Shown here in pieces: positions 54,607-64,000 of a stretch of 64,000 nucleotides of DNA. The stretch's first letter is position 1; each line of letters opens with the position of its first letter. The notes under the pieces were generated by a model. That model was not told the DNA's origin and ran no database searches. It saw only the letters and a list, made by a program, of their open reading frames with translations. This DNA is from Pseudooceanicola sp. HF7 (GTDB lineage Bacteria > Pseudomonadota > Alphaproteobacteria > Rhodobacterales > Rhodobacteraceae). The position numbers and the translations under genes were made by a program. The stretch is taken from positions 113,267 to 177,266 of the forward strand of contig NZ_JAATOW010000005.1 of NCBI RefSeq assembly GCF_011806405.1, written 5' to 3'.

Positions 54607-55791
54607 ATGGCCACCAGCAAAGCGCCCTTCTCTCCGGCCGAATACCAGCGCCGGATCCGCATCACCCGCGCGGCCATGGCCGAGGCCGGGATCGATGTGC
54701 TGTTCATCACCAACCCCTCCAACCAATACTGGCTGACCGGCTATGACGGCTGGAGCTTCTACGTCCACCAGGGCGTGATCCTGCCGATGGAGGGCGATCC
54801 CTACTGGTGGGGCCGCCTGCAGGACGCCAATGGCGCCAAGCGCACCGTCTGGATGAACCATGAACACATCCTTTACTACGCGGACCGCTACATCCAGAGC
54901 ACCGATTGCCACCCGATGGAGGACCTGGCCAGCCACCTGCGCATCATGGGCTATGGCGATGCCCGCATCGGCGTGGAGAAAGAGACCTATTTCTACACCG
55001 CCAAGGCGCAGGAAGTCCTGCTGGACGGCCTGCCGGAGGCAACGATCATCGATGCCTCGAGCCTGGTGAACTGGAAACGACTGATCAAGTCGGACGAGGA
55101 ACTGGCCTTCATGCGCCGTGCCGCGCGGATCTCTGAGCTGGTGATCGAACGCGCGATGGAGCTGGCAGAGCCGGGCATGCGCAAGCACGACCTGGTGGGA
55201 GAGCTCTACAAGACCGCGGTGCAGGGCGAAGAGGACAGCTGGGGCGATTACCCGGCCATCGTGCCGCTGCTGCCCTCGGGCGAGGATGCTTCGGCCCCGC
55301 ACCTGACCTGGAACGGCGAGGCGCTGAAATCCGGCGAGGCGACCTTTATCGAGCAATCGGGCTGCTACCGGCGCTACCACGCGCCGTTGTCGCGCACGAT
55401 CTTCCTGGGCAAGCCGCCGCAGTTCATGATCGACGCCGCCGATGCGCTGACCGAAGGGCTGAACGCGGGGATCGAGGTTGCGCGCCCCGGCAACCGCGCC
55501 TGTGACATCGCCCGCGCGCTGGACGTGGAGCTGATGAAGGTCGGGATCGAACGGCCCAACCGCTGCGGCTATGCCGTGGGCCTGTCCTACCCGCCGGACT
55601 GGGGCGAACACACCGTGTCGCTGCGCGCGATGGATGAAACGGTGCTGGAACCCGGTATGACCTTCCACTTCATGCCCGGCCTCTGGATGGATGACTGGGG
55701 GCTGGAAACCACGGAAACCATCCTGATCCGCGAAGACGGCGCGGCGGAACCGCTGTGCAACGTGGCCCGCAAGCTGTTCGTGAAAGACTGA
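54607..55791 (+). CDS. doeA: Ectoine hydrolase
   Basis: A 394-residue M24-family protein that opens the ectoine ring to N-acetyl-2,4-diaminobutyrate. It carries segments diagnostic of DoeA/EutD: NQYWLTGYDGWSFYVHQGV, WWGRLQDANGAKRTVWM, SWGDYPAIVPLLPSGEDASAPHLTW, GCYRRYHAPLSRT and TFHFMPGLWMDDWGLE. The start at 54607 is chosen by family alignment; its ribosome site is weak. The stop overlaps the next start (TGATG). Confidence 0.9.
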   Translation: MATSKAPFSPAEYQRRIRITRAAMAEAGIDVLFITNPSNQYWLTGYDGWSFYVHQGVILPMEGDPYWWGRLQDANGAKRTVWMNHEHILYYADRYIQSTDCHPMEDLASHLRIMGYGDARIGVEKETYFYTAKAQEVLLDGLPEATIIDASSLVNWKRLIKSDEELAFMRRAARISELVIERAMELAEPGMRKHDLVGELYKTAVQGEEDSWGDYPAIVPLLPSGEDASAPHLTWNGEALKSGEATFIEQSGCYRRYHAPLSRTIFLGKPPQFMIDAADALTEGLNAGIEVARPGNRACDIARALDVELMKVGIERPNRCGYAVGLSYPPDWGEHTVSLRAMDETVLEPGMTFHFMPGLWMDDWGLETTETILIREDGAAEPLCNVARKLFVKD

Positions 55792-56999
55792 TGAGCAAGC
55801 TGGAAGAAACCACCGCGATCCTTGCGGATCTGATCGGCTTTGCGACGATCTCCTCTGACAGCAACCTGGATGCGATCGCCTATATCGCCGATCACCTTGC
55901 CACCCATGGCGCGCGGGTGGAGGTCCTGCGCGATCCCTCCGGAGAAAAGGCCAACCTCTGGGCCAGTTTCGGCCCGGAGGAGGACGGCGGGCTGGTGCTT
56001 TCGGGCCATTCGGACGTGGTGCCGGTGGCCGAACAGCCCTGGACCAGCGATCCCTTCGCCCTGCGCGAGGCCGAGGGGCGGCTTTACGGGCGCGGCACCT
56101 GTGACATGAAGGGCTTCATCGCCGCCGTGCTGGCGCTGGCCCCGCAATTGCAGGCCGCCGCCAACCTTCGCCCGATCCACATCGCCATCACCCATGACGA
56201 AGAGGTCGGCTGCATCGGCGCCCGCTCCCTGGTGGAGGTGCTGAAAGCCCGTGGCATCCGCCCGGCCCTGGCCCTGATCGGAGAGCCGACGCAGATGCAG
56301 GTGGTCGAAGGGCACAAGGGCGTCTGCGAATACACCGTGCGCTTCACCGGATCGGAGGGGCACGGCTCTGCCCCCGAGCGCGGCACCAACGCGGTGGAAT
56401 ATGCCACACGCTACATCGCCCAGCTGCTCTCCCTGCGCCAGGAGCTGAAGGCGCGCGCGCCGCAGAACTCTCCCTTTGAGCCGCCGGAGACCACGATCAA
56501 CATCGGCGCGCTGCATGGCGGGCACGCCCATAACGTCATTCCCGGCTATGCCACGCTGGAATGGGAAATGCGCCCGATCAACGAGGACGACATGGCCTTC
56601 GTGAAGACCCGCGTGGCCGAGTACTGCCAGGCAGAGCTGCTCCCGCAGATGCGCGCGGTGACGCCCGGGGCCGAGATCACCACCGAGGTGATCGGAGAGG
56701 TCACCGGGCTTGAGCCGATGCCGGAAAACCGCATCCGCGACATGGTCCAGCAGCTGACCGGCGCGAATGGCGCCCATTGCGTGCCCTTCGGGACAGAGGC
56801 CGGGTTGTTCCAGCAGCTGGGGATCCAAGCGGTGCTTTGCGGACCGGGCTCCATCGAGCAGGCGCATAAGCCGGACGAATTCGTGGAGCTTGACCAGCTG
56901 GCGCAATGCCTTGAGATGCTGGAGAAACTGGCAATTCTGCACGGGTCAGGCTCCCTTGGGTCCGCGCCGTCGGCGACCGTGGAAAATGGCGCCGGCTGA
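55791..56999 (+). CDS. ArgE-type M20 deacetylase
   Basis: A 402-residue zinc amidohydrolase. Metal and catalytic motifs are SGHSDVVPV (His/Asp), YGRGTCDMKG (bridging Asp), THDEEVGCIGA (catalytic Glu pair) and a C-terminal metal-binding His. ArgE removes acetyl from N-acetylornithine. Being coupled to doeA, the likely substrate here is N-acetyl-2,4-diaminobutyrate, a role usually filled by DoeB/EutE of a different family. That is inference from context. Confidence 0.83.
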   Translation: MSKLEETTAILADLIGFATISSDSNLDAIAYIADHLATHGARVEVLRDPSGEKANLWASFGPEEDGGLVLSGHSDVVPVAEQPWTSDPFALREAEGRLYGRGTCDMKGFIAAVLALAPQLQAAANLRPIHIAITHDEEVGCIGARSLVEVLKARGIRPALALIGEPTQMQVVEGHKGVCEYTVRFTGSEGHGSAPERGTNAVEYATRYIAQLLSLRQELKARAPQNSPFEPPETTINIGALHGGHAHNVIPGYATLEWEMRPINEDDMAFVKTRVAEYCQAELLPQMRAVTPGAEITTEVIGEVTGLEPMPENRIRDMVQQLTGANGAHCVPFGTEAGLFQQLGIQAVLCGPGSIEQAHKPDEFVELDQLAQCLEMLEKLAILHGSGSLGSAPSATVENGAG

Positions 57000-57690
57000 G
57001 CCGCATCTGACCGCGCGCCTTCGCAGCGCGCGGCTGGAACAGATCCTGCGGGAGCGTATCTGCCTGCTGGACTATCCCCCCGGCGTGAAACTGTCCGAAG
57101 AGGCGCTGGCAGGTGAATTCGGCATGTCCCGCACGCCGCTGCGCCGGGTGCTTGCCCGGCTGGAGGCTACGGGGCTGCTGCAATCGGTTCACGGGGTCGG
57201 AACCTTCGTCACCGATGTCGCGGATGCAGAGCTGGACCGGATCTACGCGCTACGGATCGAACTGGCGATTCTGGCGGCGCGGCTGGAGCCGCGGCCGCCT
57301 GCGCCGCCGCTTCTGGCGCGGTTCCGCGAGATCGCCACGCGGGCCCGCGACCTGCCCGCCGGCCCCGAAACGCCGCGCGCATTCGCCCGGCTGATCCTGG
57401 ATTTCAGCGCCGCGCAATCGGAGCTTTCCGGCAACCAGCCCCTGATGGAGATGACCGGCCATCTTCATGGGCAAACCGCGCGGATCTGGCTACATGCGCT
57501 GACGCAACCGGAGGACGGGCCCCGCCTGGACCTGGCCGAAGAGATCGCGATCTTTGCCCGAGAGGCCGAGGACGTGCGCGACGCGCTGGAAATCCCGGAC
57601 CTTGAAGCCGCCGCCGCGATCCATCGTGCGCATGTCTCCATGAGTTTCCGGCGGTTGCAGGAAAGACGGGCGCAGGGTCGACCCGACTGA
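56986..57690 (+). CDS. GntR-family regulator (FCD type)
   Basis: A 234-residue regulator. The winged helix at about 12-75 (LRERICLLDYPPGVKLSEEALAGEFGMSRTPLRRVLARLEATGLLQSVHGVGTFV) is followed by a helical FCD-like effector domain. Its start overlaps the end of the deacetylase gene by 14 bases in another frame. Ectoine clusters more often carry the MocR-type EnuR, so a GntR/FCD regulator is notable. The ligand may be an ectoine breakdown product. Confidence 0.85.
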   Translation: MAPAEPHLTARLRSARLEQILRERICLLDYPPGVKLSEEALAGEFGMSRTPLRRVLARLEATGLLQSVHGVGTFVTDVADAELDRIYALRIELAILAARLEPRPPAPPLLARFREIATRARDLPAGPETPRAFARLILDFSAAQSELSGNQPLMEMTGHLHGQTARIWLHALTQPEDGPRLDLAEEIAIFAREAEDVRDALEIPDLEAAAAIHRAHVSMSFRRLQERRAQGRPD

Positions 57691-57770
57691 GGGGCGGCCC
57701 TTTCGACTTGCGCCCCTTCGGCTGCTGCGGCGTCCGACAACCCCAAAGCCCCTGATCGGTCCGCCCCAAA

Positions 57771-57802
57771 GGAAAAGGCCGGGCCCAACGAAGGACCCGG
57801 CC
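57771..57802 (-). terminator. Terminator after second chemoreceptor
   Basis: On the minus strand GGCCGGGTCC pairs with GGGCCCGGCC (one wobble) over a 6-base loop, followed by TTTTCC. Confidence 0.8.
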
Positions 57803-57848
57803 CGGTATCATTCCTTGCCGGCCCGGCGAAGCGCGCCGGGCTTTCGGT

Positions 57849-59849
<2,001 letters not shown>

Positions 59850-59920
59850 TCAACCGGGGGTCGCAAATGGATTTTCGATGCACTAGGCTTGCCAAACAAA
59901 GCTTGGGCGGGACCTGACAG

Positions 59921-60283
59921 ATGGCAAGACTACTGCTTGTGGACGATGACGAGGCGCTGCTGGAGCTGACGGCAGAGGCCTGCGGGCTGCTGGGCTATCC
60001 TGCCCTGACCGCGCGCTCCGGAGCAGAGGCGCTGGAGCTGCTGAAGGCCTCGCCGGAGCTGGGCCTGATGATCTCCGACCTCAAGCTGAACGGCACGATG
60101 GACGGCTTTGCTCTGGCCGATGCGGCCCGCGACCTGCAACCGGGCCTGCCGGTGATGTTCGTCTCGGGCTATGGCTCATACGCGGAGCGGCCCGAAGGCA
60201 TGAGCGAGGCCCGGATCCTGCGCAAGCCCGTGGGCATGGCCGTGCTGAAAGAGGCCCTGGCAGACCACCTGGGCCCTGCCTAA
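59921..60283 (+). CDS. Single-domain response regulator
   Basis: A 120-residue receiver with acidic pocket DDDE (8-11), phospho-Asp D53 in MISDLKLNGTMDG and the conserved Lys in RILRKPVG. No output domain. It may act as a CheY-like protein or phosphate sink; it lies divergent from the second chemoreceptor, 200 bases away, but the sequence is closer to CpdR/FixJ-type receivers attached to hybrid kinases than to CheY. Ribosome site weak. Confidence 0.85.
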   Translation: MARLLLVDDDEALLELTAEACGLLGYPALTARSGAEALELLKASPELGLMISDLKLNGTMDGFALADAARDLQPGLPVMFVSGYGSYAERPEGMSEARILRKPVGMAVLKEALADHLGPA

Positions 60284-60450
60284 ACCAGGCCTGAGCCTAT
60301 TCCACCCGACATGACGCTGCGGCCTGGACTGCGGGCCGGGACCCTCCCTTTGGGGGCTGGTGACGCTTGATTGCGCGGCAGATCGCAGGCCTTCGTCCGA
60401 ATCTTCCCGAGGCGGGCTTGGGTGATTTGACAAAAGACAGCGCGTCAGCC

Positions 60451-60494
60451 TTGCAAACATCCGCCTAACATCCATATACCATCCATGTAGATGG
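60451..60494 (+). promoter_or_regulatory. Promoter and putative operator of ribbon-helix-helix gene
   Basis: TTGCAA and TATACC are 18 bases apart. Overlapping the -10 are two 11-base direct repeats, CATCCATATAC and CATCCATGTAG (60469-60490), and the inverted pair CCATC/GATGG. Short phased repeats like these are typical of ribbon-helix-helix operators, so autoregulation is likely. Confidence 0.5.
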
Positions 60495-60504
60495 AGAACC
60501 GATC

Positions 60505-60921
60505 ATGGCCGAGGTAAGACAGATCCGGGACAAGCAACCGGACAACGAGAAGATCACGATCAACCTCGGCTTCGTCGACCTTGGTCGCATCGACCTGCTG
60601 GTGCAGGAGGGGTTCTACTCGAACCGCAGTGACTTCATCCGCACCGCGATCCGCAAGCAACTCGACACGCATGGAGAGGCCGTCGACCGCTCCATCGAGC
60701 GCCATACCATGGAACTTGGCCTTCGGGACTTCGACCGGGCGGAGCTTGAGCAGCTCCGCGCGGCCGGCGAGGTCCTGCATATCAAGGTCGTGGGCCTGGC
60801 CCGCATTCATTCAGACGTCACGCCCGACCTCGCCCGGGCGACCATCGGCTCGATCAGCGTTCTCGGCAGCCTCCAGGCTTCCCCGGACATCAAGAAGGCC
60901 CTCGCCGACCGCATCAAGTAG
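60505..60921 (+). CDS. CopG-type ribbon-helix-helix regulator
   Basis: A 138-residue protein. Residues about 15-55 (EKITINLGFVDLGRIDLLVQEGFYSNRSDFIRTAIRKQLD) are a ribbon-helix-helix DNA-binding unit. The C-terminal region (about 80-138) is of unknown type, with AGEVLHIKVVGLARIHSDV. GGAG lies 8 bases before the ATG. It is followed 26 bases later by a PHA-depolymerase-type esterase, so it probably controls that gene and itself. Confidence 0.85.
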   Translation: MAEVRQIRDKQPDNEKITINLGFVDLGRIDLLVQEGFYSNRSDFIRTAIRKQLDTHGEAVDRSIERHTMELGLRDFDRAELEQLRAAGEVLHIKVVGLARIHSDVTPDLARATIGSISVLGSLQASPDIKKALADRIK

Positions 60922-60947
60922 CGGCGGCCCTCACAAGGACGGAACAG

Positions 60948-62027
60948 ATGATCAATTTCAACGCCGGCGCCTGGCGCCCGGCGACCGGGCAAACGCGCGC
61001 TGCGCAAATTGCCTCCGCCAATGACCTTGTCACGCGCACGCTGGCACAGCATGGGCTCACGGCTGGCCCCCTGGCGGGGGTCCCTGCTGGCACAGGCAGT
61101 GAAACGCTGACCTCGGCCCTGTCCGGGCTGATGGCGCGCTTTAATCCCGAAGGCGGGACCGCGACGCCGCCTGCTGACCTTCCCGAGGGCGCGCGCTTTG
61201 ACGACGGCAGCTTCGCCTGCACGGCCGGCACGCGCCGCTACCGCACATATGTGCCCGCTTCTGCGCGCGACGGTGTCACCGGCCTCGTGGTCATGCTTCA
61301 CGGTTGCACCCAGACGCCCGAGGATTTCGCCACCGGTACTGGCATGAACGCCCTTGCCGAGCAGCATCGCTTCATCGTTCTCTACCCGCAGCAGTCGCGC
61401 GGCGACAACGCCCAGTCCTGCTGGAACTGGTTCAGCCGGGGCGACCAGAGGCGTGATCGCGGAGAGCCCGCCATCCTTGCGGGCCTGACACGCGAGGTCA
61501 TCGGGCGCCATGCGGTGCCAGAGGAAAAGGTCTTTGTCGCGGGCCTGTCCGCGGGGGCAGCCATGGCTGTCATCCTGGGCGGGACCTACCCGGATCTCTT
61601 CAAGGCCGTGGGCGCCCACTCCGGTCTGCCTGCCGGCGCGGCGCACGATGTGCCTTCGGCCTTTGCTGCCATGGGCGGACGCGCGGATCAAAGCACCACC
61701 CGCACGGCACCCACGCGGACAATCGTCTTCCATGGGGATGCGGATTCCACCGTCCACCCGTCCAACGGCGATGGGATCGTCCGGCAGGCTCTTGACGGTG
61801 GCCCGGCGCAAAGCCTCCAGAGCGAGACTGCAGGGACCGCAGGTGGAAGAGCCTACCGGCAGTGTACCACCCATGACGGCAACGGTCTGGAAACGGTCAC
61901 CCACTGGGTCGTGGAGGGCCTTGGCCATGCATGGTCCGGCGGACAGGCGGCAGGAAGCTACGCCGATCCCAAGGGCCCCGATGCAAGCGCGGAGATGGTC
62001 CGCTTCTTCTTCGCGCCCGCCACCTGA
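60948..62027 (+). CDS. PHA depolymerase-family esterase (LpqC/type 1)
   Basis: A 359-residue alpha/beta hydrolase. The oxyanion segment is VVMLHGCTQTPEDFA, the nucleophile serine is in AGLSAGAAMA (about 200), the acid is in HGDADSTVHP, and the histidine is in EGLGHAWSGG. SCWNWF is a family hallmark. No signal peptide is visible at the N-terminus (MINFNAGAWRPATGQTRAAQIA), so it may act inside the cell or leave by another route. It follows a ribbon-helix-helix regulator. Confidence 0.87.
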   Translation: MINFNAGAWRPATGQTRAAQIASANDLVTRTLAQHGLTAGPLAGVPAGTGSETLTSALSGLMARFNPEGGTATPPADLPEGARFDDGSFACTAGTRRYRTYVPASARDGVTGLVVMLHGCTQTPEDFATGTGMNALAEQHRFIVLYPQQSRGDNAQSCWNWFSRGDQRRDRGEPAILAGLTREVIGRHAVPEEKVFVAGLSAGAAMAVILGGTYPDLFKAVGAHSGLPAGAAHDVPSAFAAMGGRADQSTTRTAPTRTIVFHGDADSTVHPSNGDGIVRQALDGGPAQSLQSETAGTAGGRAYRQCTTHDGNGLETVTHWVVEGLGHAWSGGQAAGSYADPKGPDASAEMVRFFFAPAT

Positions 62028-62154
62028 GCAGAGGGTTAGCCTCCCGGTGCAGACTTGGCCCGCAGCAATCGTCTTTCTGGCTGATTGCTGCGGCACTGAT
62101 GCTGCGAGGCTACCGCCTTTTCCCGAAAGCCATTTCCGGCGGGAGAAGGAACAG

Positions 62155-62183
62155 CCCACTGGCCGCAGGCTGCGGCCAGTGGG
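62155..62183. terminator. Perfect hairpin between convergent genes
   Basis: A 13-bp perfect stem, CCCACTGGCCGCA / TGCGGCCAGTGGG, with a 3-base loop, ends 9 bases before the tautomerase stop. There is no T-run, so terminator activity is uncertain. Confidence 0.5.
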
Positions 62184-62192
62184 GCCCGGATT

Positions 62193-62402
62193 TCACCGCG
62201 CGCGATAGGCCTGCGGGATCGAGAAGGGCTCATCACCGCGGTAATAGCCGCCATCAAGTACTTCCTCGATCAGGACCATGGTATGCGGTCGGGCTGCCTC
62301 GGAGAAGTATTCGACCAGCATCTCTGTCACGCGATGCCCGATCTCGGCCTTCTGGTCGGATGTCAGGGCCGCTTCGGGCGTCTTGATGTTCACGAATGGC
62401 AT
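62193..62402 (-). CDS. 4-oxalocrotonate tautomerase-like protein
   Basis: A 69-residue protein starting MPFVNIKTPE, so removal of Met exposes the catalytic Pro1 of the tautomerase superfamily. GAAAGGA precedes the ATG at 62402; a longer frame has no support. It lies downstream of an SDR gene and may form a small oxidoreductase operon with it. Confidence 0.82.
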   Translation of the reverse strand: MPFVNIKTPEAALTSDQKAEIGHRVTEMLVEYFSEAARPHTMVLIEEVLDGGYYRGDEPFSIPQAYRAR

Positions 62403-62537
62403 GGATTTTTTCCTTTCAGGGTTGGTGATGGAGATGCTCGGCCAGGCCGATCCGCTCCGGACGTTGGACGCGGTCCCGGTGGGCCACGCCGTTGAGGATC
62501 CCTGCCCCATCCCGGGACGGGTCGAGCTTCGGCGCGA

Positions 62538-63275
62538 TCAGATCACGCCGCCGTTGGCGCGAATGACCTGCCCGCTGATCCATCCCGACTGCTCGCTGGC
62601 CAGGAACCGTACGACACGCGCAATATCCTCTGGAGTGCCGAGGCGACCGAAGGGGTTCATGCCCTTGATCTGCTCCACCAGCGCGTCGCTCTTGCCCGCC
62701 AGGAAGAAGTCCGTGCCGACAGGGCCCGGGGCCACGGCGTTGACAGTGATGCCCTTCGCCCCCAGCTCCTTGGCCAGGATATGGGTCACCGCCTCGATCC
62801 CGGCCTTGGTGGCCGCATAAAGCCCGTAGCCGGGCTGATAGAGCCCCACGACCGAGGACGAGAGGTTCACGATCCGCCCGCCCTGCGCCATCCGCTGCGA
62901 CGCCTCGCGCATCAGTCGGATGGGGGCGGCCAGGTTCAGTGCCACCTGGGCGTCGATCTGCGCATCATCCGCCTCTGCGAGGGGCGAGGACACCATCATC
63001 CCGGCGTTGTTCACAAGGATGTCGACGTTGCCAAACGCCGCTTCTGCCGCGTCGAAAAGGGCGGCGGGTGCGGCAGGGTCTGCCAGATCGGCATGGATCG
63101 TGACCGCCTGGCCGCCGGCCGTCGTGATTTCGGCAGCAAGGGCCTCTGCCGCGTCGGGGCTGCTTGCATAATTGATGGCGACGCGAATGCCGTCGGCAGC
63201 CAGGTGACGCGCGATCTCGGCCCCAATGCCGCGGGATGCGCCGGTCACGATGGCCGTTCGGGTTTCATGGGTCAT
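62538..63275 (-). CDS. Short-chain dehydrogenase/reductase
   Basis: A 245-residue NAD(P)-dependent oxidoreductase. The cofactor motif is TGASRGIG, NNAG is in DILVNNAGMM, and the catalytic Ser-Tyr-Lys is seen in NLSSSV and YGLYAATK. It resembles FabG-like SDRs. CGGAG lies 6 bases before the ATG at 63275. It is divergent from a LysR gene that probably regulates it. Confidence 0.9.
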   Translation of the reverse strand: MTHETRTAIVTGASRGIGAEIARHLAADGIRVAINYASSPDAAEALAAEITTAGGQAVTIHADLADPAAPAALFDAAEAAFGNVDILVNNAGMMVSSPLAEADDAQIDAQVALNLAAPIRLMREASQRMAQGGRIVNLSSSVVGLYQPGYGLYAATKAGIEAVTHILAKELGAKGITVNAVAPGPVGTDFFLAGKSDALVEQIKGMNPFGRLGTPEDIARVVRFLASEQSGWISGQVIRANGGVI

Positions 63276-63341
63276 GACGATCTCCGTTTGAGTATGGGAG
63301 ACAGCTAGGCCATGCTTCACGGCGAAACAAATACCTGAAAA

Positions 63342-63370
63342 TTGACATCACAATTCATCCTGCACTAACA
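63342..63370 (+). promoter_or_regulatory. Putative promoter of LysR gene
   Basis: TTGACA and CTAACA are 17 bases apart; the expected start falls at or next to the ATG at 63377. Confidence 0.5.
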
Positions 63371-63376
63371 AACGGC

Positions 63377-64000
63377 ATGGACAGACTGGACCGGCTTGAA
63401 CTTTTCACACGCATTGTCGAGGGCGGCAGCTTTGCCCGCGCGGCGCGGGATCTGAACGTCGCCCGGTCCACCGCGACCAATGCGATTAACCTGCTGGAGC
63501 AGGAAGCGGGCGTGCGTCTGCTGGCGCGCACCACCCGTCAGGTCGCGACGACACCGGAGGGCGCGGAGTTCTATCGCAGGGCAAGGGCCATCCTAGCGGA
63601 GGTCGAGGACACCTTCGGCACCTTCGCCAAAGGTAGCCCCACCGGCCACCTGCGCATCGATGCTTCTGGATTGCTCACGCGCACCTTCCTCGTTCCGCAT
63701 CTTCCGGCGTTTCTGGACCGCTTCCCGGGGCTGACCATATCCTTTTCGCAAAGCGACCGTTTCGTCGACATCGTGCGTGACGGTGTCGATTGCGCGCTGC
63801 GGGCCGGGCACCCGCAGGACAGCAGCCTACGAATGCGAAAGCTTGGCGAGTTGCCCGAAATCACCTGCGCCAGCCCGGCCTACCTGGTCCGCCACGGCAC
63901 GCCGCGTGATTGCGATGATCTGGAAAACCACCGGATGATCGGCTTCCTGTCGTCGCGCACGGGCGAGGTCCTGCCGCTGGAATTCACGCGCGACGGCGCC
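63377..64000 (+). CDS. LysR-family regulator (partial, runs off window)
   Basis: The first 208 residues are present, and the frame stays open to the window end. The N-terminus MDRLDRLELFTRIVEGGSFARAARDLNVARSTATNAINLLE is the LysR winged helix-turn-helix. The following part begins the substrate-binding domain (GHLRIDASGLLTRTFLVPHLPAFLDRFPGL). It diverges from the SDR-tautomerase genes, the usual arrangement for a LysR regulator and its target. Confidence 0.9.
   Translation, partial: MDRLDRLELFTRIVEGGSFARAARDLNVARSTATNAINLLEQEAGVRLLARTTRQVATTPEGAEFYRRARAILAEVEDTFGTFAKGSPTGHLRIDASGLLTRTFLVPHLPAFLDRFPGLTISFSQSDRFVDIVRDGVDCALRAGHPQDSSLRMRKLGELPEITCASPAYLVRHGTPRDCDDLENHRMIGFLSSRTGEVLPLEFTRDGA

Overview
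The window is high-GC and carries only chromosomal-type genes, with no phage, IS or plasmid genes. Gene content points to a marine alphaproteobacterium of the Rhodobacterales/Roseobacter lineage. The pointers are a trgB-cysK pair, a membrane-free PhoR at the head of a pst-pho operon, an agl alpha-glucoside operon, an ectoine hydrolase cluster, an lpxD-ACP-ketoacyl synthase operon, an IalB protein and CheB/CheD with alphaproteobacterial-type chemoreceptors. This assignment is inference from gene content.

Layout. 0.1-8.2 kb: BCCT osmolyte transporter, CPD photolyase, a cyclotransferase-Nudix fusion (TrgB type), cysteine synthase and a large MscS channel. 8.3 kb: tRNA-Ser(GGA). 8.5-12.7 kb: envelope genes (secreted-repeat lipoprotein-type protein, YbaY-META fusion, two HdeD proteins, phospholipase D-like protein). 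13.1-22.0 kb: complete agl system with GH1 beta-glucosidase, LacI repressor, binding protein, two permeases, GH13 alpha-glucosidase and ATPase, with two near-identical palindromic operators in the divergent region. 22.0-29.8 kb: hybrid histidine kinase with a small molybdopterin-fold periplasmic protein, then a divergent chemoreceptor-cheB-cheD operon. 29.9-31.8 kb: a tyrosine-phosphatase-like gene and about 1.4 kb with no supportable gene, holding a five-copy 11-bp tandem repeat and a long AT-rich inverted repeat. 31.8-39.3 kb: phoR-pstSCAB-phoU-phoB on the minus strand, with a PHO box before pstS. 39.4-47 kb: gamma carbonic anhydrase, gmk, yicC, a PAS_5 protein with CtrA-like sites upstream, class II DAHP synthase, a GlxA-type regulator and a PQQ sugar dehydrogenase. 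46.5-47.3 kb: mostly non-coding, with a terminator-ended candidate sRNA. 47.3-53.2 kb: ialB, ketoacyl synthase, ACP, lpxD, L,D-transpeptidase and a Tat-exported MepK-like peptidase. 53.4-57.7 kb: ectoine/hydroxyectoine catabolism genes with a GntR regulator. 57.8-64 kb: second chemoreceptor, single-domain response regulator, ribbon-helix-helix regulator with PHA-depolymerase-type esterase, tautomerase, SDR and the start of a LysR gene.

The genes fall into functional modules: osmolyte transport and ectoine use, alpha-glucoside uptake and hydrolysis, phosphate starvation response, chemotactic adaptation, and outer-membrane/peptidoglycan synthesis. The parts least explained by known features are the 30.45-31.84 kb non-coding block, the 46.86 kb sRNA candidate, and the cysteine-free molybdopterin-fold protein next to the hybrid kinase.
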